DNA of 28,752 nucleotides. Origin: a virus. The number at the start of each line of letters is the position of its first letter. The stretch's first letter is position 1. Under the pieces are notes generated by a model, which was given only the letters and a program-made list of their open reading frames with translations, made no database searches and was not told the origin of the DNA. Positions 10,079 to 20,625 of this stretch are shown piece by piece. The position numbers and the translations under genes are program-made. The DNA lies in IMG/VR virus record IMGVR_UViG_3300020438_000197, positions 1 to 28,752 of that record. One strand, written 5' to 3'.

Positions 10079-13000
10079 ACCCAACCGAGAGGTCGCTAGA
10101 AAGATCATCAGGTTTATCTATTCTCAATTCCACCACTCTAACATTATATGCTTTGTTTGGTGCAGGAGTAAACTTCAATTCTGTGGCAGTTCCAGATGCA
10201 ACAACTTCTGTTGCACGTATATCTCTAACAGCACCTGGTACACTTGTATCTGCACCGATGGTGGATATTCCTGAAGCAGTTGATAGGTTGTTGAATTTTA
10301 CAAAGTTTATACTACCTTCATAACTATTTGCCACAACGTTGTATGAAGAATAAGCATTATCAGTGGTATTTTCAACCTCAATAGTATATCTGATTGAAGT
10401 ATAATTAGAAGATGAGAAACCTGCTATGACAGTAGATGTAGGAGAACCAGCAGATGCTATTGTTGTTCTACGTGAGTTTAACTCAGTATCACCAATTCTA
10501 TACTGGGTTGTTGTAAATCCACTACTTGCAACTGTAGTAGCAATACCAACAACGGTTGACATTGTTGCTACTGTAACAGCAGTATTTGCAGGAGGAGTAA
10601 ATTCTAATCTAATAACACCGCTTGCCTGATTGATTACAAAAGAACCCATATCAGTTCCAGCATCCATCAAACCAAAGTTACTATAACTACAGTCATTTGT
10701 TCCAGAAGCCAAGAATGAAAATTCATCAATTTCTTTCTCAGTTGCTGTCCCTGCAGCAACTATGATACTACCTGATCTAAACTTACTTCCATCAAATTCG
10801 TAAATTGTATTTACTGCAGGTGATCCAGAAGAAGCAATAGCAGATGTCATTCCAACTTTCTGAAGCATTCCCACTGCAGTAGTTCCTACTCCAACAGCAG
10901 AACCAAGAACTTCTTTGTGGAATGTTATATCATATTCGTAAGTTGTATTTTCAGGAGTAAATGATACACTACAAATACTTCCAGATGCATTAGCAGTAAA
11001 TTCACCAAGATCAAATGAATCAGATAACTCTGAATAAGTATTCAAGAATGCCACTGATCCATCATGAGATACAATGAACTCTGTATATTGAGTAGCATTG
11101 AATGAAATTCCCAATGAAGTATCAAGAACAACTTGAGCATAATATTTTATAGCAGACACACTAGTCATATCAAAACGATCTAATTCAATAGATCTGAATA
11201 TATCAGCATCAGAATAGAACTGTGGTGATATATCATCTATATCCAAAACTCTATTTCCCTTACATGCAATTGCTTCTCCAAACCTCTTAGAGTTGAAATT
11301 GACTTCACTACTACTAGTTGCGTCAGAGTTTGTATTTTCAGAAACCAAATCAAATTGATCTCTACAATCTAAATCAACTTCAGCATCAAGAAGCATTACA
11401 CCACCAGCCTGTGAACTGAGTCCAACCACGCTTGAACCAGCACCTGTTGCTATTGATGGAATCAATAGATCTGAATGTTTTTTAAATCCTGTTATGTGTG
11501 CTAATGAATCAACTGGTTCACTCCAACTACTAATACCAACCTGACTCTTCAATGAATAAGAAAAATTTTGATAGTAATCGTTATCTTGAATTCTTTGATA
11601 GAAATCAGAAAGTTTTCCACTATCATCTTCCCACCCAAATCTTTTTGAAATTGAACTATCAATATCAAAATGTCCACTAAAAGATTTCAATGATTCTATA
11701 GTTCCACTTGTACGAGATAATTCACCAGTCAATTTATCACCAGTGCTGAATCCAACAAGATTATCAACTCTCAACGTATTTCTAGTTTTACCATCACCAG
11801 CTATAATTCTTGCCTGAGCACCTAATGGAGTAAACACTCTTTCGTTATTATTGAAAACTCCTTCGGATAAATTTAGTTGAAATTTAGCAATGTCTTTCTC
11901 ATTAGAAACTGTTCCAAATTTTTCAAAGTCATGGAAACCAGGATCATTGTTTACTGCATATGTAATTGTTGCTTGATCTACTAATCCAAATGCAGTGGTT
12001 ACACCCGTAAGAGTAAAGAATTCAAAATCATGGTTTGCTGAATTGTATCCTAATCCTGAACTTACTCCTATGTTTTCTACAAATACTCTATCGCCAATTT
12101 GGAATGGCATTGGTAATGAAGTTGTAAATCCACCACTAGGAGTTTGTAATCTAAGCGTTACATTGGGATCAGAATAAGTAGCAGTGATAATTCCTACACC
12201 GTTTGTATTATCTACAGCAATTAGTTCATTATCAGAACTACTCAAGTTACCACCACCATTTACTATGGTGACCTTACCTACACCAGCACCATTCAATTCT
12301 GCAAGGAATTCTGTTTCTCCAGATATAATATTTTTCTTTCTATTATATACAACAAAATTAGGAGGAGTAAGATACTTAGATCCTACAGAAGTTATTCCTA
12401 CACTAGTTACACTAAAGTTATCTTTCAAACTTATTACTTGACCAACTTCAGCTTCTGGTCTCAAAGTTGTATCTGATGGATAATCATATCCAAAATCTAT
12501 AATTTCAACATTTTCTAATCTACCTATATTGTCTGCAACTGCTTTCAAAGAAGCTCCAGTTCCTGTTGTAGAAGCAATAGAAACTTCAGGAAGATCTTCA
12601 TACACAATACCACCAGAAGTTAGTATTACCTCCTCAACACCACCTCTATGTGTCTTAGAATTTGTTACTGTCTCTATTGTAGAAGAAGTTGAGTATCCTA
12701 CTTTTTCAGGTGTATGTACAATATTAAAATTATATGTGTTACTACCAGTAGTCGTAATAGAATGATTGCCTGTGAATTTACTAGCATCAACAATTATTTT
12801 TGAATAATTATCAATATCTTTATCAATCTCAATTACTTTTGCATTAGCACCTGTTCCAACAGGAACGAACTGATAGTATAAAATACTAGGAACTTCAGGT
12901 GTAAATGTTATAGAAGTCATACCACCAACGTTACCAGGTATAGACTGTTCTGTTACTTCAATTGTAGAAACACCAGATCCCACAAAAGGTTTCTTATAAT

Positions 13001-16000
13001 TTCTATCTAAGAAGAATTTCATCTTAGTATCCAACATGGATCCATCATCCGTGTTGACAATTAATGTATCACCAGTGGTCAATCTCAATGGTGGATTGAT
13101 TGATGATCCTATACTTACAAATCTTGTACCTGGATCATAAGTTGCAGTTACAGTACTTCTAGCAGCAGAGACTAATGTCATCTCTAACTTGTTAGTAGGT
13201 CTCATACTATGAACACCCACTGTTGTTGCCTGAACATCAACTATTCTAAGTGTTCCTGTAACAATGTTTCTAGTCGTAGTAAAGTTATGAGTATTTCCAA
13301 TACCAGTAGTGGTATCAAACATAACTCTATCTAAATCAGAACCAATACCTGTTCTGGTTGTTACAATACCAATTAGATTATTATCTAAAGTTTGAACAAA
13401 AACTTCAGGAGGAAGAGGTCTCTTGAATCCAGTACTGACACGTTTCATCGCATCAGTTTGATATGTCAATGATGTACCAGCACCAGGACTGTAACTTAAT
13501 TTTTCACCATGATTGAAACTATGATTTTCTATGAATATAGTTCTAGTTGGTATAAACTTATCAACATTATTGACTGATATTGTTACTCCAATACCAACAC
13601 CAAACGTCAATCCTACTCCTACAATACTAGTAGCATCAAAGAATTTAGAGAAATCTTCCTCGATAGAATCATAGAATTTTTTAGTTATAGAATAAGTAAA
13701 CTTCCTCTCCATTCTTTCTATGGGTGTACCATAGGTGTGTGCAGCAGCTACCGTACCATTTTGTGCTCGGAATAATTTGTACTGATTGAAGAATGAATCG
13801 TAACCATATACTTTTAGTTGCTCACTATCAATTCTAACAATATCGTTTACTGTAAATTTATTTGCACCAAATCCATCACTAAAAGAAACTTGTGTTGTCA
13901 ATCCTATAGACAACATTGCTTCCGATAAACTAGAACGAACAGACTCAACTTTTATTCTTGGTGTAGCTTCAAATGCAGAATGAGTTGTTGTTGATATACC
14001 AAGCACTCTTGCATAAGTGCTGTTTACTAATCCATGAGGAAGAGTCGTAATTCCTGTAACTACATTATTTAAACTTGAAAATATAACGTCTTCAAAATCA
14101 GTTATAGTTGAAGTGATAGTAGATAATGTTGGACCTGTTACCTTAGTAACTTTTCCTATAGCACCAAAACCTTTAGTATTTTTATTATCAAATGTTAGAG
14201 CATCGTCTACATTAAATTCTCTACCAGAATCTATAACTTCAACTTTATCTAATGAATCAGACTTTATAGAAAGTATTTTTGAATTTATAGTTGTATTTTT
14301 ATTTGAATTAGTAACAAATTGATATTCGTTTATATTATGAGGATCAGTATTTCTAATTAGATTTAATTTGTTTATGTCTATATCCTGTACTGAATCATTT
14401 GCAATATTAAATTCAATAGGAGTGGAATTGTAAGTATCACCTACAACATATGGAAATACTGGTCTTCTTGTATTATCAAAAGGATCAAGTGGGTTTAGAG
14501 TATCGCTGTTTTCAACCGTAGTGTAGTATGCATAAACTCCATTTGGAAAATCTGGAGTAACTGCAAATCTACCATTGTGCTCGTCAAGATCACCATAACC
14601 TTCTACAAAAGTAAAGTCTTCAACAAAGAATCCTGATGGATACTTACTTAGAGGAGGTCCGTCTACTCTATCTACACCAGAAAATAAAGAATAACTAGAT
14701 TCTATATTCTTTAATTGTCCACCTACAATCGCAGTAGGTCCGTAAATAGGATGTCCATCATATGCCCAACCCAATATTGGAGAATGATCTGATCCATCAT
14801 CACCCAAGTAGGATCTTATATTTCTAGGAACATAATAATTGACATATGGATTGCCTAGTTTAGAATCTCTTTCCACTTCAAGGAAACCATCATCATTTTT
14901 TACATCACCATATTTTACTAATCTCTCGACCTGATTCACTGTCCATTCTTTTACGTTTCCAAAAAAGATAGCACCAGAACCAGGTGTCAATGCTTTTACT
15001 CTAGTTTGTCCTTGGGTATAATTCATACCCTTTGTTATCATATCAATGCGAACAATAGAACCATTTTCTATAACTGCTTTTGCCTTTGCACCAACACCAT
15101 CTCCAGTTATGATAATATCAGGTGTGCTAAAGAATTGTTCTCCACCACTCAATATAATAATTTGATCAATTCTACCATTTAGCACAAATGCTTGTAAGAA
15201 AGAATTCTTACCTTCTACTATTCTAATATTAGGTTTGAAATTATCGTTTATAACAGTAGAACCAAAATCAGTACCAGGATTCTCAATATGAAGACCAATA
15301 ACCTTTCCTCTTGCTATTGGTGTCCCAACTGCATTTGCAGTGCTTATACCCTGTCTACCGCTAATTGTTACCTCTATAGGAGGATCTTGGAATGTATGTG
15401 TTCCAGATCCCATGCTGGTCAATTCTATAACATCACTCAAATCTTTCTTTGAAGAAAGTCTAAAAGTGTTTGAATCTATTTTTATTGCAAAATAATCCGA
15501 CCCACTAGTCAGACCACCAATATTATTATCTGCAGTATACCTAACAATATCTCCAGACAAGAAATTATGATCAGTTATAGTAAAAGTACTAGTGAATGTA
15601 TTGATTCCAGTAATACCTGATGTTGTGTTTTGTCTATTCTTGAATTTACCAGGATTATCTAAAACAATTTTATCAATTTTAGTTCTTCTATCTACAGCAG
15701 AAAATCTATGAACACCACCACCATTTGTTGTTAGATCTATGGTTCCTATACCCGATAATGCACTTTCTTTTGTTTCAGAAATGTGCATTTGAAAATCATT
15801 TAATTTTACAACAAAATATGATGACTGATTTTCAAGATTGCCTGGTGTAGTTCCTATACCAATTGGAGCTGAACCCGAAGTATAATAAAGCAATTCCTCA
15901 CCATGCTTGAATCCATGAGGTTCTGGAAATACAAATCTATCAGTTGTGGTATTTACAATTGATCCTTGGGTAGTACTATCAAACTCAACTTCTTGATGAA

Positions 16001-18302
16001 CCAACTTCATCTGTGCTTTCGCTATTGCAGAAATATCATTACCACCAGTGATGCTAACATTTGGAGTATCAAGATAATCTAATCCTTCAGTATCAACTAC
16101 AATTTCTTCTAACTCACCCTCAACATGAGTTATAGCAGATGCACCAACACCAGTATGTCCAGTTTGAGTAACTGATAATCTAGGAGGTGATATTACATCA
16201 TATCCAGATCCACTATTAAGTATCTCTACCGATTCTAAAGGACCATAGAATACTTTATCTGTTGCTTTGTAAGAATATATTTCTACTCCATTTGCAAATA
16301 ATCCAACTCCACCCTGAACAGTTTTTGATTTATCTTCAGCAAATACTGGTTCATCAAATTTTCTAAGTATCTTTTGTGCTCCTATAGAACTACCAAAAAC
16401 AACGTCTGGAGTTAGAAAATGAGTTGTTGTAGATGCTATATCGTCTGCAGTAAACGCAGTAATCAACTCTGAGTTACGAACGTTCTCTAGAGAGTATGCT
16501 AAAGCAACCCTATTGTTATCAATTTTCTTGATATAATATGGTTGATTATTATTTAAATTGGTTAATTTTGTAGATAAACATGTATATACGACCAATTCTC
16601 CATCATGAAAATTATGATCAATAATTTCTATTGTTGATCCAGCAGAGTTCAAAGCTGAGTTGAAGATCCTTAGTCTATCTTGCGGATCAATATTCCAATG
16701 AGGTAAACTATTAGATGCAACATATACTGTTTCATCACTAGAATAAGTGTTTTGAATATCTGCTGTATATCCATCAGAAGTTACTTTTACCCTTCTTCGT
16801 ATGTAATAAGCAACATTGGGATCTAAGTTACCAGTACTAGCTACAACAGATTTAGAATTTGGTGTGCTTAGAACTGTTCCTTCTTGTACATTATTTTCTT
16901 CATCTACAACATCTAACTTATCACCAACATAAAATACATGATCGTTAATTAAATCAAACCTATAACTATTACCACCTAAATCTTGAAATCCTACTAGACT
17001 ATGCTTTGCCGCAGTATTGTAAATCCAAGATGACCATCTCAGATTTTTTTGTACAATACCTAAACTCTTTACATTAATATTACTATTATTTTGTTGATTT
17101 GTAGCATCACCTACAAATTTACTTATGACACCTAGAACGTTCAATCTGACTACTTTACTTATATCACCATCTTCATATGAAAACGCATCCAATCCTGACC
17201 TTACAGTGGATCCTATGCCGCATGGAGAGGTAAGTGTAGCTACACCTACAAACTGTGTTATATTTTTACTAGTATAATCAAATGTTCTATCTTCAAATTT
17301 TATACTTCCTGTTGATCCAAACCCAACTGTAGAATCAACATGTAATATTGTTGCTCCTATTCCAGATGATTTTGTTATGAATGTTTTTCCTATTTGCCTA
17401 AATTTACCAACTATGCTACTCTGGTCAATTCCAATTTTATAGAATTTTTTACCATCAATAATAGCACGTTCTACATTGAATATTGAACCACTGGTTTGTA
17501 ATGGTTGTGTATCTTGTATTAGACTTTGACCCTCAATTTTCTCAGGATCACCCTGTAAACTTTCGCAAATTAAAACATCATTTACAATATAATCTGCACC
17601 AGATGGTTTTATTAGATATTTTGAAGGTTGAACCATTTCAACCTTTTCATTATACAATGCACCAAATAAAATCTTGAATGATTCTTCTGTTCCCTTTGAA
17701 CTATAAAAATCTTTTGCCTGTCTAATAAAATTAGATTGATCTACTTGTGTGTTGATATTTCTTTCAGAGAAACCTGGTAACACCTGAACTTTCAACTTTT
17801 CTAAAAATGAATTTAGAAAAATGTTACTTAGGTTAGTAACTCTAGCATCATTTTTATGAGTACTAACTCCAGTTTGAGTAAACGTTAGAAATTCTGGTTG
17901 ATTAGTTTTTGAATTATTTTCAATACCACTAAAACCACGAGTACATCCTGTAAAGGAAGTTGAACCTATTCCACTGTACGTGATTATCTCATCATCTATT
18001 TTTAATAATCCATATTGTCTAGGCCAACCTTTTGTAGAATCGACATATATTGTTTGCTCATTTGCATTGATATAACTAGTAAGTGAAGTAAAACCTATAA
18101 GGTTTTGGTTGTTCAAAAAATCTAATTTTTTATAGTCTGATAAATTATCAGCAATGTCTATAGATCCACCTTGGAATTCTTGAGAAATATAATATTGTTT
18201 TAAAAAATCAGCAAATAAAGGATTTTCAGTGTCTACGTACTGAGGTATCTGACCCTGAATTACTTCACTGATCTTTACTTTGGTGATGGATGTTTGTATC
18301 AT
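10074..18302 (-). CDS. gp7: Giant gp7-like baseplate wedge protein with YHYH-like segment
   Basis: A 2,742-residue protein directly after gp6, the gene 7 position. Two segments resemble T4 gp7 (1,032 residues) from memory: KDFYSSKGTEESFKILFGALYNE (here broken as KDFYSSKGTEES / FKILFGALYNE) at about 197-219, and DNDYYQNFSYSLKSQV...GFKKH at about 2236-2270. These anchors are about 2,000 residues apart here, against roughly 100 in T4. Between them lie repeated H-N-F-x-x-G-D/E modules (about 560-630, 790-867, 908-972 and near 1585) and GSGY/GGxxF beta units (about 690-755, 1040-1100). A YHYH-like segment spans 1172-1262 (GWAYDGHPIYGP, then NGRF...PNGVYAYY). Three similar C-terminal beta repeats cover about 2384-2462, 2499-2584 and 2636-2731. 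The ATG follows the gp6 TAA with no gap. The gp7 assignment rests on synteny plus the two segments. Confidence 0.82.
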   Translation of the reverse strand: MIQTSITKVKISEVIQGQIPQYVDTENPLFADFLKQYYISQEFQGGSIDIADNLSDYKKLDFLNNQNLIGFTSLTSYINANEQTIYVDSTKGWPRQYGLLKIDDEIITYSGIGSTSFTGCTRGFSGIENNSKTNQPEFLTFTQTGVSTHKNDARVTNLSNIFLNSFLEKLKVQVLPGFSERNINTQVDQSNFIRQAKDFYSSKGTEESFKILFGALYNEKVEMVQPSKYLIKPSGADYIVNDVLICESLQGDPEKIEGQSLIQDTQPLQTSGSIFNVERAIIDGKKFYKIGIDQSSIVGKFRQIGKTFITKSSGIGATILHVDSTVGFGSTGSIKFEDRTFDYTSKNITQFVGVATLTSPCGIGSTVRSGLDAFSYEDGDISKVVRLNVLGVISKFVGDATNQQNNSNINVKSLGIVQKNLRWSSWIYNTAAKHSLVGFQDLGGNSYRFDLINDHVFYVGDKLDVVDEENNVQEGTVLSTPNSKSVVASTGNLDPNVAYYIRRRVKVTSDGYTADIQNTYSSDETVYVASNSLPHWNIDPQDRLRIFNSALNSAGSTIEIIDHNFHDGELVVYTCLSTKLTNLNNNQPYYIKKIDNNRVALAYSLENVRNSELITAFTADDIASTTTHFLTPDVVFGSSIGAQKILRKFDEPVFAEDKSKTVQGGVGLFANGVEIYSYKATDKVFYGPLESVEILNSGSGYDVISPPRLSVTQTGHTGVGASAITHVEGELEEIVVDTEGLDYLDTPNVSITGGNDISAIAKAQMKLVHQEVEFDSTTQGSIVNTTTDRFVFPEPHGFKHGEELLYYTSGSAPIGIGTTPGNLENQSSYFVVKLNDFQMHISETKESALSGIGTIDLTTNGGGVHRFSAVDRRTKIDKIVLDNPGKFKNRQNTTSGITGINTFTSTFTITDHNFLSGDIVRYTADNNIGGLTSGSDYFAIKIDSNTFRLSSKKDLSDVIELTSMGSGTHTFQDPPIEVTISGRQGISTANAVGTPIARGKVIGLHIENPGTDFGSTVINDNFKPNIRIVEGKNSFLQAFVLNGRIDQIIILSGGEQFFSTPDIIITGDGVGAKAKAVIENGSIVRIDMITKGMNYTQGQTRVKALTPGSGAIFFGNVKEWTVNQVERLVKYGDVKNDDGFLEVERDSKLGNPYVNYYVPRNIRSYLGDDGSDHSPILGWAYDGHPIYGPTAIVGGQLKNIESSYSLFSGVDRVDGPPLSKYPSGFFVEDFTFVEGYGDLDEHNGRFAVTPDFPNGVYAYYTTVENSDTLNPLDPFDNTRRPVFPYVVGDTYNSTPIEFNIANDSVQDIDINKLNLIRNTDPHNINEYQFVTNSNKNTTINSKILSIKSDSLDKVEVIDSGREFNVDDALTFDNKNTKGFGAIGKVTKVTGPTLSTITSTITDFEDVIFSSLNNVVTGITTLPHGLVNSTYARVLGISTTTHSAFEATPRIKVESVRSSLSEAMLSIGLTTQVSFSDGFGANKFTVNDIVRIDSEQLKVYGYDSFFNQYKLFRAQNGTVAAAHTYGTPIERMERKFTYSITKKFYDSIEEDFSKFFDATSIVGVGLTFGVGIGVTISVNNVDKFIPTRTIFIENHSFNHGEKLSYSPGAGTSLTYQTDAMKRVSTGFKRPLPPEVFVQTLDNNLIGIVTTRTGIGSDLDRVMFDTTTGIGNTHNFTTTRNIVTGTLRIVDVQATTVGVHSMRPTNKLEMTLVSAARSTVTATYDPGTRFVSIGSSINPPLRLTTGDTLIVNTDDGSMLDTKMKFFLDRNYKKPFVGSGVSTIEVTEQSIPGNVGGMTSITFTPEVPSILYYQFVPVGTGANAKVIEIDKDIDNYSKIIVDASKFTGNHSITTTGSNTYNFNIVHTPEKVGYSTSSTIETVTNSKTHRGGVEEVILTSGGIVYEDLPEVSIASTTGTGASLKAVADNIGRLENVEIIDFGYDYPSDTTLRPEAEVGQVISLKDNFSVTSVGITSVGSKYLTPPNFVVYNRKKNIISGETEFLAELNGAGVGKVTIVNGGGNLSSSDNELIAVDNTNGVGIITATYSDPNVTLRLQTPSGGFTTSLPMPFQIGDRVFVENIGVSSGLGYNSANHDFEFFTLTGVTTAFGLVDQATITYAVNNDPGFHDFEKFGTVSNEKDIAKFQLNLSEGVFNNNERVFTPLGAQARIIAGDGKTRNTLRVDNLVGFSTGDKLTGELSRTSGTIESLKSFSGHFDIDSSISKRFGWEDDSGKLSDFYQRIQDNDYYQNFSYSLKSQVGISSWSEPVDSLAHITGFKKHSDLLIPSIATGAGSSVVGLSSQAGGVMLLDAEVDLDCRDQFDLVSENTNSDATSSSEVNFNSKRFGEAIACKGNRVLDIDDISPQFYSDADIFRSIELDRFDMTSVSAIKYYAQVVLDTSLGISFNATQYTEFIVSHDGSVAFLNTYSELSDSFDLGEFTANASGSICSVSFTPENTTYEYDITFHKEVLGSAVGVGTTAVGMLQKVGMTSAIASSGSPAVNTIYEFDGSKFRSGSIIVAAGTATEKEIDEFSFLASGTNDCSYSNFGLMDAGTDMGSFVINQASGVIRLEFTPPANTAVTVATMSTVVGIATTVASSGFTTTQYRIGDTELNSRRTTIASAGSPTSTVIAGFSSSNYTSIRYTIEVENTTDNAYSSYNVVANSYEGSINFVKFNNLSTASGISTIGADTSVPGAVRDIRATEVVASGTATELKFTPAPNKAYNVRVVELRIDKPDDLSSDLSVGF

Positions 18303-20180
18303 TTATCGAGTTCTCTTACCGATTTGGTAACTAGATTGTGGATTGAATCTTGATCCTGAAGTGTCTGCACCAGATGCTATTGAATCTTTTCTCATATAAA
18401 AATTACTCTTTGATACTTCAAATTGTAAATACAATTCATTTCTTGCTAAGATATCATTAGAATCTGGATTTGCTTCAACCTCTATAATATTATTTGTGAG
18501 TGCAGTAGATGTTACATTCACAGTATCTATAATGATTTCACCCTTCTTATAATCAACAGTTCCAAAACTATTTGAAAGAACTTTTATAGAATCATCAGTA
18601 AGAATTTGGAATAGTATAAGTTTACCATTTGTACTATCAATCTTTTGATCAGTAAAGAAGCAAGTTCCCGATACTCCAGAAACAGTAAATCCAGTGGATT
18701 TTATATTGAAACTATCTTCGTTACAATAAAAAGAGTTCAAGAAACATAACTCATATTGAGTAAATTGATTGATTTTAGAAATCAAATTTCTTCTTATCCT
18801 AACTGTAGTAATGTTAGATGTAATAGAATTATCAACATTATCAATCAATGATAATACTTTACTATACTTAAACCTACCACCAAATTGATTTAGTTCTTTA
18901 CCCGTAGCAAAAGATGCAAGTGAATTTACTACAGAAGTTTTTAGAGTTTCTGCGTTACCAGCAAAGTTTGGGTTATAGTAAATGTAAGTATCAATCTCAA
19001 CAAATAAGAACTTTAGATCAACAAAGGTAGGAACTATACCTGCCACTGAATAATTTTTCAATGAGGATAAAATATCCTTTTTAGTAAAGTCAGATAAGAA
19101 AGAACCATTCTTAGGTTTAGCAGATATAAAAACTCTTCCATACTGAGGTGGAGTCAACTCTTCACCACCATATGCACTCACAGACTCTATATTAGAATAG
19201 ACTGAAGGAATAATTGCTTCATAATCTGAAGCAGTTACTGCTCTATGCTGAGATGAGTAAACTCTAGGAGCGTAGTATCTTACACTATCAAGGTTTTCTA
19301 TATCATCACCATTTTCTGATGGATATTGAGCATTCAACGTAGCAGTAAAATCATCTAAAGTTGCACCATCCTGATCACTAAGAGTACCTGCAAATTTGAA
19401 ACCTGCTACACCATTACCATCCTTTCCGCTTGTTTTTATATAAGTAACATCAACTATATTTCCAGATTCTAATTTTTCACCAAATACGCCATCACCAAAC
19501 AATAATTCATATCTCTCATCAGTCGTCTCTTGTAATAAGAATATATTAGATGTTGATGTAATTCCTATAATATTAGTTGCTAAATTATACTCTGTACTAG
19601 TGCTACTACTAGAACTCTCAAACACTTTTACTTTAATTGTAGAAGTGTCTATATCAGAATTTGGTAAAACAAATCTTTGATTTGGTTGTGAATTATCAAT
19701 TACAAATTGACTTTCTAGGTATTGACCTTGACAAATTTCTATTGTGCCTTGAGATATTCCACCACTAACAGTTCCAGTTACTTCTTCAGGTAAAGAAAAA
19801 ATATAATTTGCATTTGATACTGATCCATTTGCTACCACACCTGGTTCAAACACCATTGTAGATGTAGATGTTGTTATTCCTGATATAAAATAATCTACTT
19901 TTGTTTTTGCTGCAGATTTTGAACGAGGAACATATCCAATATTACGTGCTAATGATACAACGTTTTCTCTAAGTGTGGCAGAATCAATGAAAGTTTCATT
20001 CACCACCATATTGGTGTTGTATGCAGTAATATAAGAATTATAAGCAAGAGTGTTTATAAGAATTGAGAGATTGGAACCCTCAAAATCCATATCTGAGAAA
20101 TTAGAATTTTCTCTCAAATAATCTTTTAGCGAAGATTTTATATCTTCAAAATTTAGGTTTGTAAATTGTTGAAGTGCCAT
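18303..20180 (-). CDS. gp6: Baseplate wedge subunit gp6
   Basis: A 625-residue protein close to T4 gp6 in length (660). In T4, gp6 forms the continuous ring that joins the six baseplate wedges. The N-terminus (residues 8-90) has the family pattern LNFEDIKSSLKDYLREN, then SILINTLAYNSYITAYNTNM and an F-I-D-S-A-T-L-R-E-N segment leading to ARNIGYVPRS. A central GDGVFGEKLESGNIVDVTYI segment resembles the baseplate J / gp6 core shared with other contractile systems. The ATG overlaps the gp25 stop by 1 nt (TAATG) and the stop abuts the gp7-like ATG, so the three genes are almost certainly co-translated. No odd features are visible. Confidence 0.93.
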   Translation of the reverse strand: MALQQFTNLNFEDIKSSLKDYLRENSNFSDMDFEGSNLSILINTLAYNSYITAYNTNMVVNETFIDSATLRENVVSLARNIGYVPRSKSAAKTKVDYFISGITTSTSTMVFEPGVVANGSVSNANYIFSLPEEVTGTVSGGISQGTIEICQGQYLESQFVIDNSQPNQRFVLPNSDIDTSTIKVKVFESSSSSTSTEYNLATNIIGITSTSNIFLLQETTDERYELLFGDGVFGEKLESGNIVDVTYIKTSGKDGNGVAGFKFAGTLSDQDGATLDDFTATLNAQYPSENGDDIENLDSVRYYAPRVYSSQHRAVTASDYEAIIPSVYSNIESVSAYGGEELTPPQYGRVFISAKPKNGSFLSDFTKKDILSSLKNYSVAGIVPTFVDLKFLFVEIDTYIYYNPNFAGNAETLKTSVVNSLASFATGKELNQFGGRFKYSKVLSLIDNVDNSITSNITTVRIRRNLISKINQFTQYELCFLNSFYCNEDSFNIKSTGFTVSGVSGTCFFTDQKIDSTNGKLILFQILTDDSIKVLSNSFGTVDYKKGEIIIDTVNVTSTALTNNIIEVEANPDSNDILARNELYLQFEVSKSNFYMRKDSIASGADTSGSRFNPQSSYQIGKRTR

Positions 20181-20584
20181 TATAGCCTAGTTGGTTCTAA
20201 TACAAATTGTAAGGTTTGACTCGGTGCGGATAAACCAACGAGATCATAGGATAATTTAATATCTAAAGCATTACTATCAGGTTCTGAAAAAACATCAACA
20301 CTCGTCAATTCAACTCTTGGTTCATTATTTGTTATTGTGGTTTCTATTTCAGTTTTTATAGGATCAACGAAATCATCATTTGCTAATTCAAATAAAGCAC
20401 CAGTAATTCTAGTACCTATCAGTTCGTTGAAAAAAACTTCACCTAATTGTATTCTTATCAAATTTTGGACAGAACGCTTTATTGCATCCTCATTTCTCAA
20501 TGCAAGTATATCATTTGTTACTGGATGACGTTTGAAAGACAATGATATGTCTTTGAAACCTTGCGAAAAACGTTGGACAGGCAC
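20180..20584 (-). CDS. gp25: Baseplate wedge subunit gp25 (GPW/gp25 family)
   Basis: A 134-residue protein, nearly the size of T4 gp25 (132), a lysozyme-like-fold wedge protein that sits next to the sheath. The N-terminus PVQRFSQGFKDISLSFKRHP, then an NEDAIKRSVQNLI helix and GEVFFNELIG, fit the gp25 family core (the E-x-F/x-N loop after the basic helix). The start is GTG at 20582-20584. No in-frame ATG lies near enough to keep the conserved N-terminus, so GTG is preferred. There is no obvious Shine-Dalgarno. It is the first gene of the baseplate unit, 23 nt downstream of a late box, and overlaps gp6 by 1 nt. Confidence 0.93.
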   Translation of the reverse strand: MPVQRFSQGFKDISLSFKRHPVTNDILALRNEDAIKRSVQNLIRIQLGEVFFNELIGTRITGALFELANDDFVDPIKTEIETTITNNEPRVELTSVDVFSEPDSNALDIKLSYDLVGLSAPSQTLQFVLEPTRL

Positions 20585-20606
20585 TAGAACGTTGACAATC
20601 TCGGTA

Positions 20607-20621
20607 TATTTATCTATTTAG
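20607..20621 (-). promoter_or_regulatory. Tandem late promoter boxes driving the baseplate module
   Basis: The minus strand carries CTAAATA directly followed by GATAAATA. GATAAATA (20607-20614) matches 7/8 of the T4 late consensus, and its 3' end lies 23 nt before the gp25 GTG. The site lies just downstream of the terminator at 20626-20657, as expected for a new transcription unit. Which of the two boxes is used cannot be told from sequence. Confidence 0.65.
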
Positions 20622-20625
20622 AGGC

